DNA from: Epiperipatus broadwayi
Taxonomy: Eukaryota > Onychophora > Udeonychophora > Euonychophora > Peripatidae
Direction of reading: 5' to 3'
Assembly: GCA_028023455.1 (NCBI GenBank)
Contig: JAQFVV010012416.1
Span: forward strand, 7,755,967-7,819,966
DNA length: 64,000 bases
The position numbers were made by a program, and so were the translations under genes. Under the pieces are notes generated by a model that was not told where the DNA came from, searched no databases, and was given only the letters and a program-made list of their open reading frames with translations. Below, piece after piece: positions 1-13,519 of this stretch (the first letter of the stretch is position 1; each line of letters begins with the position of its first letter).

Positions 1-2450
1 CACTCTAATGAGTTTTTTCAGAAAATCAGAAAACTTTTCTTTGATTGAAATTTATTTTTAATGTGTGAACAAATAAATGTTATTCTCTAATAAATCTATC
101 AAATTCTTATTTAAAATATTAAAATTGCCCTAATTTTTTTAAAAATTTCTTAAAAGATCTGAACACAGTTCCAGTAATGGTATTCGGTGCTCAGTTTCAC
201 AAGACAAAAAAGCAAAGGAAGGTTCCGAAATCTTTGATGAAGACTGTTGGACAGTCGAAACTGTCAAGAAAATAAAGAAGTTTTATAAAAAAAATTTGCA
301 TTAAAGTGTATATGAAAGAAGTTATTATAAGCATTATATGTGAATATATGAAGAAATGCAAGGTAAGTTAAGGAGAATAATAAGATATAGTGATCATAAC
401 TGTCATCATTTTCATTGTTAACATTAGGATCAAATTTACTAATTTTTATTTTTAAAAATAAAATATGAATAAAATCAAAATGTATATGTGTATTCTTGTG
501 GTTTTAAATAATTATTATACAATTCTTTTTTAAAAAATAATCAGAAATATTTAATAAAGTGCACAAAAGAAATCAAGTTTGTAGTTATTCAAAAAATTTT
601 CTCAGCATAATCTTGCAAATGATCTTGAAATGGATTACAAAGAACTAAATTTTTCTAACATATAGAGGCAGGTTTAAAATATTTTAACTTACTGCCTTTC
701 AAAAACACTGACTTTCACCTCACTTTTAAAAAAAGTAATCTTGTTCTTTAAAGGCTTTTAGTTTATTTATTTTGACTATATAAATAGTCATTTAGTACAC
801 CAAATTATGGAAACTTATATTTGGGAACTATTTTCCCATCTATTATTTTTTACTACTTTATCGTTATCAATTACCTATATGTAAATTTCTATTCAGATTT
901 TTATTGCGATGCAAATTTTAAGATATATGTTTCTATAACAACATCGGTCACTATATTTTTATATTTGTTGGGATAAAGATGGTATATTTCCAGGGGACAC
1001 TACATTTTTTTAAAAGAGGACAGTAGACCAAATAAATGATTTGGACCAAAATTATTAAATAAAGCATTGGTTTAGCATCAGACCACAACTCAAATCAATG
1101 TAGAGAGGTTTATTATAGATTCATAAAGGTCTATAAAACACACACCAAGAGTTGTAGTTGTTATAATAAATTGTATTAGAAATTATATGTCAGGGCTTTG
1201 TAACAAGTGAAATTATATCTATTGTTATTGCAGCCTTGGGAGTGACTTTTTTCCACATCTTTGATCATATGATTTAGTAATGTGATAAAGCAGAAGTTTA
1301 AAATATAAAACCATCAAAACATCACATGATTGCCATTTCATATGCTTACACATGCTGTAAATAAGAATACCAAACTATACAAAAGTTCTACCTGCAGCCA
1401 TTGATTACAAAGGCTTGTACTTGGTGGCATTATGTATAGAGAGTTAGGTAAGTTTAAAATATATTTAAATACGTATTGTATGAAGTTAAGTTTAAGTATC
1501 TCTAAAATGATGTGGTATGAAATTAAATTGTAACATGTGCTATATGGATTACGTTAAAAAATATATTTCTAATGTACTTATAGTGCGAGGGTTGGTCTGC
1601 CTTTTGGGCTGGAAGATGGTTGTGATGGATTGAGCTAAAAATGAAAGATGCATTAATAAAAGCATAAAACTTGCAAATTCCTATATTTATTTCAAAAAAT
1701 ACTTCACATATCGAGCTATAATTTGGAAAAGTAAAAAACTACTTAAGCAAAACTCTGTAAACATAAGAATAGTCATAATTTGTGTACGAATTTAATCAAA
1801 TAATTAAAAATGTCGTGATGCTCTTATACTTTTTAAAAACACAATCTTTTTGTTATTTAAACACTCCTTTCTTTTAACATAATATTATTTATTAAAAATG
1901 TAAAAATAAAGGCAATTATATATAAAAATAAAGAAATCTTTAAAAGGAATATTTAATAATAAAAACTCATTAGCAGTCTAAATTTGATCCTATTGCCTTC
2001 ATGCGGAAAAAATTAAAACAGACAAAAACAAGAATAGTTAAGAAAAAGACATCACTGATCAGGATTTTCAATGTTTTGATAAATGGATTATCTATAAACC
2101 AGCTATTTGAAATAAAAATCTCAAGACTAATTGGAAAGTGAAATTCTTTTTTTAGATTTTATCTCAGAATCATAATTATGTTACTTTCATTTCCCCCTTT
2201 TCATCTGTATTCGAACCCAATATTTTTAAAATTACTTCCTAAAATAAATTAACTTATAATTTTTAATCTGTTAATTGCATATCTTGTATACATATTTTTC
2301 ATTTATTTAAAGATTTTATTTTAAACATTTGATAATTAAGGTAGTTTATTTTTACTTTGTTATAGTTTATTTAAGCAACGCATTGAATTCAGAATCATTA
2401 ATTGTAACAATGACATTTGATATTAAGAATTATTTACGTATAATAACAGA
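1..2450. other. AT-rich spacer without supported gene
   Basis: No open frame of useful length, no family motif and no clear repeat boundary was seen, apart from the hammerhead-like motif listed separately at 235-260. Base composition is strongly AT with many A and T runs. It reads as decayed repeat or intergenic DNA. Confidence 0.6.
230..275 (+). other. Hammerhead-like PLE tail motif (TGATGA-stem-GAAA)
   Basis: TGATGA (235-240) is followed by a five-base stem GACTG/CAGTC with a short loop, then GAAAC (257-261). This is the spacing of the hammerhead core (CUGANGA, helix II, GAAA). The invariant C before UGAUGA is T here, so a functional ribozyme is doubtful. Similar motifs lie at the 3' ends of the Penelope-like elements in this window, so this may be a solitary PLE tail. 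Confidence 0.35.
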
Positions 2451-2544
2451 TATATTTATTCTCTCTAACCCTCTCTAGCTCTTTCTCTATCTTTATTTTT
2501 TCTCTATGTCTTTTTCTCTATTTATCTCTAGTTAATTTCTGCCA

Positions 2545-3060
<516 letters not shown>

Positions 3061-3411
3061 TCTCTTTACGACTTTATCTAGCTATCTATTTATCTCTCTA
3101 TTGCTCTTTCTATCTATCTTTCTATCTATATAATTATGCATCTATCTAGATATAAGTCTTTGAAGAAGTATAAATATTGAAATAAACATTAAACTTTAAA
3201 TACTATTCAAAAAATAACAATTGTAAGATGATTTGAAAATTAAATTAAATATATAAACATTTTTTACTATTTCAAAAGATTTATTTTGAAATTTATTAAA
3301 CAGTAATTAATATAATTTTATTTAAAGATTAAAGCAAAATTAAAAATAATTACATTTAATTATTATATATCAGATCTTATGTGCATTCGAATAAAAATAT
3401 TTTATTATAGG

Positions 3412-3586
3412 GATTTGAACAAAGACTTTCAAGCTCCCTTCAGCTATTCACTCTATCTCATACAACTGATACACATGACTACGCACATGTAAAAAAGATA
3501 AATGATCTCCAATATAGGTATTTTGTGCTGAACCAGCTCTCATCAGTTGGTCCAGATCATCATCTCCCACATATATATATAATCAG
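3412..3586 (+). repeat. Dispersed repeat family R1, copy 1
   Basis: About 170 bp that begins GGATTTGAACAAAGACTTTC and ends at a (TA)n. Related copies lie at 4640-4792 (minus), 7566-7720, 12128-12232 (minus), 21978-22135 and 60896-60970. Read on the minus strand, the end near 3412 contains GTTCAAATCCC, which resembles a pol III B box, so a SINE origin is possible. No A box is clear, so the class is uncertain. Confidence 0.7.
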
Positions 3587-3833
3587 TGCTCAGTTTATAT
3601 TAAGATCGCAAATCTTCAAACTTTAATGGACAGACTTCAATCTACTCCACCCTCCAATTCTTCAACCATATATACTATTGAAAATATGATGATGGAATGC
3701 CCAAATCACTTGTTAATGCCAATATTATTGTCATGTTCATGTTGACTTTAAGTCAATCTGTCCCCTCATGTACAGCACTTGTCCATTAAAGTTTGAAGAT
3801 TTGCTATCTTATTATAAACCAGGCATTGATTAT
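3587..3833. repeat. Foldback element between TA tracts
   Basis: The left end (3587-3637) and right end (3783-3833) are inverted copies of each other over about 50 bp: AATCAGTGCTCAGTTTATAT on the left matches the complement of the right end. The element sits exactly between two short TATATA tracts. Left-half relatives follow R1 copies at about 11950-12128 and 22138-22345, but those lack the inverted right end. Confidence 0.6.
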
Positions 3834-4635
3834 ATATATATAAAATACATATTTTGCGGGTTCATCCGTGTTAAAAACTTTTAATATTAATATACTGACG
3901 TTTCGACTTGGTCACACAAGCCATCCACAGAGTTATAAAAGGTAGAAAGACGGTTGTAGAGGCGCTACAATCACTGATTTGAATAAAATGTTAAAATTCC
4001 ACCAATAGCAAAAAATGTTAAATTTAGGAATGTTTTTTAAAAAAATCTTTCCAAATAGGAGGAAGTTTGCATGTATCATCTCGCTTATTGATACAATCTG
4101 GCCTTTTAAGTATCTCAATGGCTTCTCTAATTTTCCATTGGTAGAGATTATCACATCTGGATATGATCCTGGTACTAGAAAAATCAATTTTATGACCTGA
4201 ATCTATAGTATGGAGTGAGAGTGCTGATGATGATGAGTGTTGTTTAACTGCATTAGCATGCTCATCTCTCCTAACACTGATGCGACGATTACTCATACCT
4301 ATGTAAGAAGCTTTACAATTTTTACATGAGATTTGATAGACACCATGAGATTCAAGAGGGATTGAATCCTTAGGCTTGGTTATTATATTGCTGATATTTT
4401 GATGAGCAGAAAATGCTGTATCTATATTATAGCGTTTTAATATACGTCCGATACTGTCTGTAGTTCCTTTTACATTTGGAACACAAATCCTAATAGCTGA
4501 TTTATAACTCTGTGGATGGCTTGTGTGACCAAGTCGAAACGTCAGTGTATTAATATTAAAAGTTTTTAACACGGATGAACACGCAAAATATGTATTTTAT
4601 ATATTTAACCCGTGCAAATCTTCGTTTTAACATAT
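3834..4635 (-). mobile_element. 5'-truncated Penelope-like element (family P1) with inverted tail
   Basis: The minus strand encodes the C-terminal GIY-YIG part of a PLE followed by its 3' tail. The tail (3834-3943) is repeated in inverted orientation at 4501-4612, so the element folds on itself. The inverted join lies at TTTAT (4501-4505), which both joined sequences share. The inverted tail continues to TTTTAACA and then (TA)n near 4635, the same end seen at 37702. The rest of the element, including the RT, is missing. Confidence 0.8.
4024..4506 (-). pseudogene. PLE GIY-YIG endonuclease domain (fragment)
   Basis: C-terminal endonuclease of a Penelope-like retroelement, which nicks target DNA for reverse transcription. 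Seen in the open minus-strand frame 4572-4024: GVY then CKNC (a zinc-knuckle-like pair) then YIG within about 16 residues, followed by RR..DEHANAVK and a downstream H/D-rich segment. This is the usual order for PLE endonucleases. The first 22 or so residues of the open frame come from the inverted tail and are not native. The RT domain is absent, so this is a dead 5'-truncated copy. Nearly the same protein is encoded at 21394-21890, 37916-38400 and 40541-40970. Confidence 0.8.
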
Positions 4636-4639
4636 ATAT

Positions 4640-4792
4640 ATATGATAGATTATCTGGACCGATTGATGAGTGCTGGTTCAGCTCGAAATACGTCTATTGG
4701 AGATCATTTATCTTTTTCACATGTGGGTGGTCATGGATATCGATTCTAAAGGGAGCTTGAAAGTCTGTATTCAAACCCCTATATTACATCTA
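4640..4792 (-). repeat. Dispersed repeat R1, copy 2 (inverted)
   Basis: Reverse complement of the 3412-3586 copy, ending in TTCAAACCCC. Copies 1 and 2 flank the PLE and foldback element in opposite orientation. Confidence 0.7.
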
Positions 4793-6040
4793 CTCCAAAT
4801 ATATTAATTATACTTGTATTTAAATATTAAAGATAGTTTTGTAAGCCAGAGATTTTTTTTAAAAAAAAAATCAAATGAAGTTAGAAAATTAAAAGAAAAG
4901 AACTATAATTTTTTTTATCCCAAAACTTGATCCTAGAATAGTTAACAGCAAAAACTATATAGCTTTTACGCATCACTTTTCAGGCAATATTGCGGACAAT
5001 TTTAATTTAAGCTGTTTAATTAATATTACTATAAAAATAAGCCTAATAAGTACTTATAATGAAAGAAAATGTTGAGAGAAAAGAAAAGACGAGGTGGGAG
5101 GAGAAGCTTATAATTAATGTTAACTTGACTACAAATGTTTTTATGAGTTTATGTTATCAAAATAATAAAACCATTGTATATATATATTTAAAAAACTAAT
5201 TAAAATTTAAATAATTTTATCATATCTTAATTACAACTCAGTTTAATTAAGAAATGTAATCAAAAACAATATTTATTTTCATCTATCTTTTAAAAGTCAA
5301 TGTTTATTTAAAGTTGATGCCACTTAGCCAATAATTATATTGATTATAATAAAATATAAACAATCATTATTGATTTTTATTAATTTGAATATCTTTTTCA
5401 TAAATTAAAAATATTTATCTTTCTTTTTTATTTCAAACAACTATAAAAAATATTGTTAATATACAAATGAAAATTAATGAATAATTTTTTAACTTTATTG
5501 ACTTTACTTGGCAATAAAAAAAGTTAACAGTACTGTAAATAGTTAATTGATATCTTTTAATAACTCAAATGCTTTTTTCAAATATTTCTTTAAAAAAACA
5601 ATAAACAATCCTGTATAAATGCTTAATAATCGCAGATTTTTAGTTATTTGAAATCAAATTTGATTTTTAAAGTTTATTAAAAGAAAAAAGATTTTAAAAT
5701 TATAATTTTACCGACTTGTCTTACCCCCGCCCCCATCTGGTTATCTGCCTGCTTTCTTATCTACCTATTCTTTTTTGCTATTGACCTAACCAAGATTTAT
5801 TTGCATATTTTTCTATCTATTAATCTAACTAGTTATAACCATCTATCTATTTATTTACTATACCATTGTTTCTAGCACAAAAACATTTGCCACAAGTCAT
5901 GTTAGTATTAAAATATTTTTAGAAAAAACAATTTCTATTTGTAATAATCCCACATAAATTCGTGTTTTGTTTGAATTATTGATAGTCACCATCTGCAAAA
6001 AAAAATAATAGAGCTAAATATTTCATTTTGCTAGATTGGG
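4793..6040. other. AT-rich spacer
   Basis: No supported gene or family boundary. Short CTAT-like runs occur near 5740-5860. Confidence 0.6.
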
Positions 6041-6042
6041 AT

Positions 6043-6196
6043 CCATATGCTTGTATAAAATTAAAAAATCTTCACTATTGCCAGCTTACAGCATTTTATG
6101 CTATCTTCAGTAACAACTATTCAAGATGGTATAAAATGGTAAAATGCCATAAGCTGGCTATAGTGAAGATTTTATTTGATTTTATATAGGCTTATG
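6043..6196. repeat. Imperfect inverted repeat, MITE-like
   Basis: Arms of about 55 bp (6043-6098 and 6139-6196) pair around a loop of about 40 bp. The core AATCTTCACTATTGCCAGCTTA on the left matches the complement of TAAGCTGGCTATAGTGAAGATT on the right with few mismatches. No target duplication could be fixed. Confidence 0.6.
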
Positions 6197-7141
6197 AAAT
6201 TTTTTAGTATTTATTCTACAATATTTTGATTACTATATTTGTTTCGTTTGATATTATATATATATGAGTGTGTATTTTGCTACCGTAAGCATATATGTTT
6301 CACTCTTTCTTATATTAGTTTAGTAATTTCCTTTGTGTGTGTAAAAACTCATAAGAATGTTTTTTTATTTAAAAAAATATCCATAAAGTGTCTATAATAA
6401 TTGATAATTATGATTAACATATCTATTTACTGATGACCAATATAAAATAAATACTATTTAACAAAATACAGATATTTTAGATGAAATATCTAAAATTGTA
6501 TTCTGCTATCGTAATGTATGATTTATTTATTCTTATGGTAATTTAGTAATTTGGATGCTATTTTATTAAAAATTCTATGACAATTTTGATACTAGAGGAA
6601 GTCATCAAACCATCACTAATACAGTTTTATAGGCTCTTTGTATAAAATTCCTTTTTCTTTTTTAAAATTTTTGATGGAATTTGAAAATTTTGATGTGGTC
6701 TGGATAAAATATCTGGAACACTTTTATAGTTGACATGGGTAAGATGTCAATGATTATTTATCACTTGCTTGTGGGTCTGCGGTTTGGCAGCTTTTCCTAG
6801 TATCAAAAATGTACTAGAGTGTTTACTAAAATGGTACTTATATTAATTATTAATTCATATACTTATACTGAGTTAGTGTATTTACCATATAAATATTTAC
6901 ATGCAATTTGTAACTAACTAATTTCATGTATTTCCCATTTATGATAGTTGTTCAACTTTCTTCAAATCTTTTACTCTTATAAAACAATTTTATTCTACCA
7001 TAAGTTTCACTATCATCCTTCATCACTCACCTATCTTTACAAACCTTCACCTATCTCTATCATATTTTTTCTAAGTGCCATGAAATATTATATTTCAATA
7101 TATATATATATTCCAAACAACGGTAAACAATTTATAATATG
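6197..7141. other. AT-rich spacer
   Basis: No supported gene. Contains short TATATA runs near 6254 and 7100. Confidence 0.55.
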
Positions 7142-7345
7142 TGGGTGTGTATAACTTGTTTATTTTTAAAATATTATTTATTAAACATTTTATTCAAAAA
7201 AAAAAAAACTTGCCCTTTTAACTTCTTTTGTACCATAATTGGAATAATGATATCTATTGAAGCTTATTTTAAATTAATGCATAAAATATTCCACATTTTG
7301 TTCTGACAAAATTTTGCTTTATTATATAATCCTTTTTTTTTTACA
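7142..7345. repeat. Dispersed repeat R2, copy 1
   Basis: Starts GGTGTGTATAACTTGTTTAT and contains AAATATTATTTA..AAACATTTTA, a TTTTGTACCATAAT segment and ATTTTGCTTTATTATA. The same order is found at 14574-14765. The two copies are clearly diverged, so the family is old. Confidence 0.6.
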
Positions 7346-7565
7346 TTCTTCTATGCTTTGCATTATAATAACTTTTCTATTTTAAATTATTTTTCTATTA
7401 GAATATGTGTCCAAAATAAAACATTTTATTGCATATTTTTATATATTTATATATCACCTTCCGAAACAATACCAAATAATTTTGTCATAATAAATAAATT
7501 CAATATGTTACTGATAATAAAAATATTTGAATAGAAGTATAAAGTATATATTTAAGCTTGATGTA
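7346..7565. other. AT-rich spacer
   Basis: Nothing recognised. Confidence 0.5.
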
Positions 7566-7718
7566 ATTAGAGAGGATTTGAACACAGACTTTCAAACTCC
7601 CTTCAGTCATCCACTCTATCTTATATAATCTTCACCCATGACATATACATGTGAAAAGGATAAATAATCTCCAATACAATATTTCATGCTGAACTAGCCC
7701 GCATCAGTTGATCCAGAT

Positions 7719-7720
<2 letters not shown>
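7566..7720 (+). repeat. Dispersed repeat R1, copy 3
   Basis: GGATTTGAACACAGACTTTC through GTTGATCCAGATC, co-linear with 3412-3560. It ends directly in a CA/TA microsatellite. Confidence 0.7.

Positions 7721-7757
<37 letters not shown>
7718..7757. repeat. (CA)n(TA)n microsatellite
   Basis: About eleven CA units followed by about nine TA units. Confidence 0.95.
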
Positions 7758-10700
7758 GCCCTTGTCTCTGTGGCTCCACACCAGCCAATCCGTTGAGGCC
7801 ACAAACGCCCTTTCTAACACACAGCATCAACGCCCCATCCCGCATCTCCCTCCCCCAAAATATTTTAGTAAACACCTAACCGGTTCTAGCCTATATTAAT
7901 GAATCAATTTGCTTTACAGCTCAAGTTCTTAAAATTAACTTAGGTCGTTTAAACTAACTCAAATAATTCATTCATGAGACTAGAAGTGGAACGGTGACTG
8001 TTACATTGAGCAAATCCCACAGGTCCACCCAGGCATAAGAACACTACCCCCTTAACTCTATTCACATAATAACACTAGTCTTGCTTCCCACTCCCAATCT
8101 GAAGCTCTTTAACATAAGTTTATCTTTTATCTCTAATATATATAGTATCTCTAGCTAAATGAAATAATCCAGGTTCTTAATTTATTCGCATGTTAATAAC
8201 ATATGGAGCAAAATATGTAGGGTTTTATGTCATAATCTACTACTCTAAATTAGATTAATAATAAAATAATAATCACAATCTTCATGTAATCCAACTATAC
8301 TTTCTTTCATCGCATTTATAACTAATAAATTAGTTAATAATCTAATATTCCTTTTTATCTTTAAGTATAAATAAATTATAAGTGGCGTGTTTAGATAATC
8401 TGATAAATAAAGCAAGTGGCAACTAATAGCATATAATTTAGCAAAATATTATGATAATGGATTGATGACCACAATGCAATTTGATAATTATTTAATTACA
8501 AGAACATCCATAAATATTTAAGATTAAACATACTTCTCTATTTATCTTTTGTGCAAACAATCATATACTTAGTTTAATGGTTGTGAACATACCCTGTGAA
8601 TTCATGCAATGATGTAGAGAAAAAAACTCGCCAGTTTTAATAAACAAATTTTAAAATTTTATTAACATCAATAAAAAATAAATAAAACAATAAATCCTTC
8701 TCTATTTACAGGTTCCTCTTTTCTTTACCTACTAGCTGAATTATACCTTTTATTTCTTTTATCGTTAATTAAACTTATTATGCTTTAAAAGTTTTTTTTC
8801 TCTAGGTTTATCATATCCTTATTTTACATTTTATGGGTAACCTTCTTTACCTTTTAATATAAAGTTACTTTTATAAATTATCTATGTGGATAAACTCTTT
8901 ATAACATCTAATTTTACAATCTGTTTTTAAATACATTTCTTGTAACTTTATATAAGTCCTCCCTTTATTCAAATTATTATTACTTTTAACGTTTGTTCTC
9001 CAATGCTGAAACTATAATACTTTATTCCATAAGCCATACTCTGTATAATACTATAACACGGGTTTAATTATCACTTGTTACAGTTTCACATATACTATAA
9101 TTATCGAATGTTATTGTATTTTTAAATATGCAATACTTATATTTTTCAAATATAATTAACAATAAGAAAATAAATTATATTTATATTTTGTATATTTCTA
9201 TTTGGATATACTTTTATAAAATTATAGTTCTTCCTTAAAAAGATTAAAATATCTAACTCCTTCCCTTCTTAGGATATTGTCTTCCTTTCATAATCATAAT
9301 CTACTCTTCTAATACTTAACTATTTTTATTCCAAATAATAGCTGACTACATTCTAAATATCTATTGTTTCCCTTTTAATAGCTTATCACATAACAATGTA
9401 GTTGCAAGAAATACAGTAAAGCTAGCAAGATGTATAGGATATCGGGAAGTAGATAGATAACTTATCCGATATACTTCAAAAATTTGGAACAGGTGAATAG
9501 GTCCGACTTCATTGTCTAATAACCTTGGCGTAAGCATGATGTGGCAGCTATTTACTTAGCTACCAAACTCTAGTACACTCACAAGAATATATAAAATCCA
9601 CTGTCAAGCAACATGGTACCAGTCGTAGGTTTGTTAACTATGCTGATTAACATCTAAAACTACTTATTATTTCATTCCCTGTAGCATCCTAGTTTTAATA
9701 CATCCTCTGGTTTCCGAATCCACGTACTACCAAGTCACTACCCAAATTATCTCTCGAGATTTTACTGTATCCAACATCGATAAAATACTAACTACTTTTA
9801 AAACATAAACAAAATTCGCTAATATAAAAATTTCCCTATTCCATAAGAACAATTGTCTTGCTTTATTACACTGTAGGTTCAACATCTACATTTTGTTAAA
9901 ATAACATTTAAATATCCCAATCGGAAAATTAACAAAATTCACATAACCATCGGTTATATTGAACTATATTAATAACACATAAAATGATTATCGTATGCAT
10001 ATTTTTAAAAATCTAATCACATCTCAAAGTGTTTTAGAGTGTTGTTTTCAAAAATGTGTTTTACAACAATAATAACAATAAAACTTTTGCGCTACATTCA
10101 TTCGATTCTCAGCTGATCTAAATAAATAAAACATACATTATATATCATTAATAATTATAAATGTTACCAAAAACAATCTTTATCTTCCTATCAGAGTTCG
10201 TAGTAGGCTTCTTTCTCTTTGAGCATAGCAAATATACAAATTTCCACATACATACAATTTTATTTTAAAATTTAAAATCAAAACACATTATTTCATATAA
10301 TGTTATATTACAATCAATGTATTTTGTTTTCCTATCGCTATCTAAAACTTAATGTTTAACTTAGATTAGTAAAGAAAATAATTCAAACCATAATCACATA
10401 TTTTTCTGACGGTAAATCTTGGTTAGTCCCTAATATTTATTATTTCTTTTTCTGTCCAATGTTCTCTTTATGCTTATTAAAGTTTTAAATAAATTAGTTC
10501 ATTTAATAAACTGTTTAGACGATCTTTAGTTTTAGTGTTTAATCCAAAATTATTAGAAAACATTTTATTTAGTTATCCCACGAAGCTTTATAATGTTCTG
10601 GCGAATATTACCTCGGCGCGTTGATGCATCTTTATTTCTAGTTAAACTACAATTATTTAGTAATTACGGTACCAATTGTGTTTTCCATGGATCCAATATT

Positions 10701-11938
10701 TTATATTTCTCTTCTGTAAAATATTTTTTTTTCTTTAGGCAAGTGTTTTCCTTGTAAACTTCACTTTCATTCATTATTATTTTATATACTCTACTTCCGA
10801 TCTTTAACTATTTTCTAGAGTATTTTCTCAAGTCATCTTAAAGAAAGCAATTCAAACTATTTCAATATTAAAATTCCTTTTGTCCATTTATTCTTATATG
10901 AATAATACTTATTTTTATTTTCCATTATCTTCATTAACTCTGGACATGTCCTTTCATTGATTTTATACATAAAGCAGCTTCATAGTGATACGCTATATAA
11001 ACTATATCAATGAATAACATTAACATATTTGGAATATTATAAAATTTACAACTTGGTTTTAAGAATCTATCCATTTTCTATTGAAAACTCTGATTATATT
11101 TCGATAGAATCCACTGGCAGGTTACTGTAAAGTTAGTGAAACATTACTATAAAAACTTTTTTAAAATTTTATTCTAAGATTCTTTCGGATGATTTTTAAA
11201 TTGTAGTTGGTTTCTTTCAAAGATATTATTAAAATTATAATAAAATTGACTAATAAATTGAAGAAAAAAAAATTAGAGAGCTTAAATTTATCTCTCTGGA
11301 GTCAATACATTTTTGTTCTCCCTCGTTTATACAATTAGTTGGGCGATTTTGGTTGTCTCCAAGATCTATTTTTTTATTGGTCAATCCCTACTTGGATTTA
11401 TAAACAATTTCTAAAGTTTTAAAATCATGATGTAATAGACTTAAATGTTAACTAATTATTATTTTTAAATCAATTATTATCTATTACAATTTAACTACCT
11501 TTAAAACAATTTTGAAACAATAATTAATAAAGGTGTATACTACTTATTTTTATTATGATGTGTGACAATTCCATCCACTTCTATAATATACTATTTAAAT
11601 ATTTTAATTATTAGTATTAATTTAAACCGGTGCTTATACATAGAATATTCCAGACAGTCATGTAGTCATTTCCGGTGTTTAGTCTATTTTTATCTGTCTT
11701 AATAAATTTGCTACTTATATTATATAAAATAATTATATAAAATTTTGAAAAAAAAAACAATTTAGAAAAATATAGAATTAGATACAATTCTCACCATCAC
11801 AATATTTATTATTAAATATATCATATTAATCTTTTACTGCTTAATATAGTCTATAATTTTAAATACTATATAATATTAATTTTAAAATTTTTTAGTAATT
11901 GACCATTTATAACCCTCATTGACCTATAGAAAAGGGCA
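7757..11938. mobile_element. Large noncoding unit with TGCCCTT..AAGGGCA ends
   Basis: Starts TGCCCTTGTC immediately after (TA)n and ends GAAAAGGGCA two bases before another (TA)n. The termini are inverted copies over seven bases and have the TG..CA form typical of LTRs. The interior is 4.2 kb with no open frame longer than about 60 codons and no recognised domain. The first 110 bp are less AT-rich than the rest. It could be a large solo LTR, a large non-autonomous LTR element whose LTRs have decayed, or coincidence. Compare 42293-46953 and 46966-50375. Confidence 0.35.
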
Positions 11939-11940
11939 CA

Positions 11941-12232
11941 ATATATATATAGTGTTCAGTTTATATTAAAATAGCAAATCTTTATATTTTAATGGATAGG
12001 CTTCAATCTATTCCATCCTCCAACTCTTCAGTCATCCATATCATTAATAATCTGGTGATGGAATGTTCACATCCCTTGTTGATGCTAATATTGTTGTCAT
12101 ACCCATGCTGAGCTTTAAATCATTCTGTATATCATTTATCTTTTTCACATGTATGTGGTCATGGTCATTGATGGAGTAGATGAATGAAGGGAGATAGAAA
12201 GTCTGTGTTCAATTCCCCTCTAATTAGATAAT
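11941..12232 (-). repeat. R1 copy 4 with foldback left half
   Basis: 11950-12128 matches the left half of the 3587-3833 foldback element (AGTGTTCAGTTTATATTAAA onward). 12128-12232 is R1 in minus orientation, ending TGTGTTCAATTCCCC. Confidence 0.6.
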
Positions 12233-12379
12233 ACTACTATTAAATATTTTTTAGGTAATAACAATAAAAAAATCAATATATAAAATAAATGTTGTATGAA
12301 ATAAATGCAATAAAATAACTCTATAACTTTGTATATTTATCATCTCAAATTGGAAATAAAAACAACTATATATATATAT

Positions 12380-12404
12380 TGTAACGGGCACATACGCCGT
12401 TACA
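12380..12404. repeat. Short hairpin TGTAACGG/CCGTTACA next to (TA)n
   Basis: An eight-base perfect stem with a nine-base loop directly follows TATATATAT. TGTAACGG is a common LTR-like terminus, but no matching far end was found. Confidence 0.5.
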
Positions 12405-13460
12405 TTATTTTTTTATTATTATTAAACATGAAAAAAATAAAAGTTCGCAAATAAAACTTTTTTTAAAAATTAAAAATAAAAAAATCATCTTAAACTCATA
12501 TATATAAAATCACACAGATGAAAAAAATTATTAAACGAAAACTTTATTTAAAAAAAAAGTAATTTAAAACTAAATTTTCAGTAAAGATTTAAAGATAAAA
12601 ATATATTTAAGTTTGGAAAACAAATTAATTAATGTTATTGAAAAATGGAAATGATTATTTTAATTAGTCCAAGTGAACTAGCCCTTGGGCATTTAAATGT
12701 ATAAGCAATGATCAGATAGGAAAACAATAGAAACTAATAGCAAATAAAAAGAAATCCCTTAGGAATCGGACCTCAATGAAAGGGTCTTTATCATCATGAT
12801 GTAATGTTGAGTTAATCCACAAAATTAATAAAAGGAAAGGTTTGGAAATAAAAAAAGGAATTATTATTAAGAGAGAATGGAGATGTGTTAAGTTGGAGAG
12901 TTGGAGGTGAAGGGATTGAAAGACGCACTTTCAATTCCTTCAGTGGTTATAAAAAAAGAAAGAAAGAGAAATGACCGATCGTTTTCTACATTAAGGACCA
13001 GCTAAAGTAAAAGACCTCCAGATAAGTAAAAAACAATGGCTAACTGGATACCAATATCTTCAGGATGGCATGGGAATTTCCATTCAAAATTACAAACAAC
13101 TACAAATTATGGATCTTTTAAAACCGTAAGAACTTTAGATAATTCATGAACATTAAATTAAAAACTTTCCGTATTTAAAATAATTGCAATAGAATCCTAT
13201 CTGACCAACTTTATTTATTAATAAGTAATTTTAATTTGATGTATTTCTTTTGTAAAATCATTTCCATTTTTTTTTTGTTCTTTTAAGTTTTTATTATGAT
13301 TTCTGTTTTTCGTTAAATTAAATTATATAAATGTTAAACTTAAGTCGGGCGTGAATGGCTATATAGATTTGTAAAGTTATATTAGCAGAGGGTAATCTTA
13401 GGTTATTTGTTTTGTAGTTAAATTAGGTCAATGGATTGGATATATTGGTGTAATTAGTAG
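12405..13460. other. AT-rich spacer
   Basis: No supported gene or repeat boundary. 12700-13020 is slightly more complex but has no readable frame. Confidence 0.5.
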
Positions 13461-13519
13461 ATGTAGTATGAGATTCACTATGGGCAGAATCACTTTATAT
13501 GCCGCACACTTCCTTTTGC

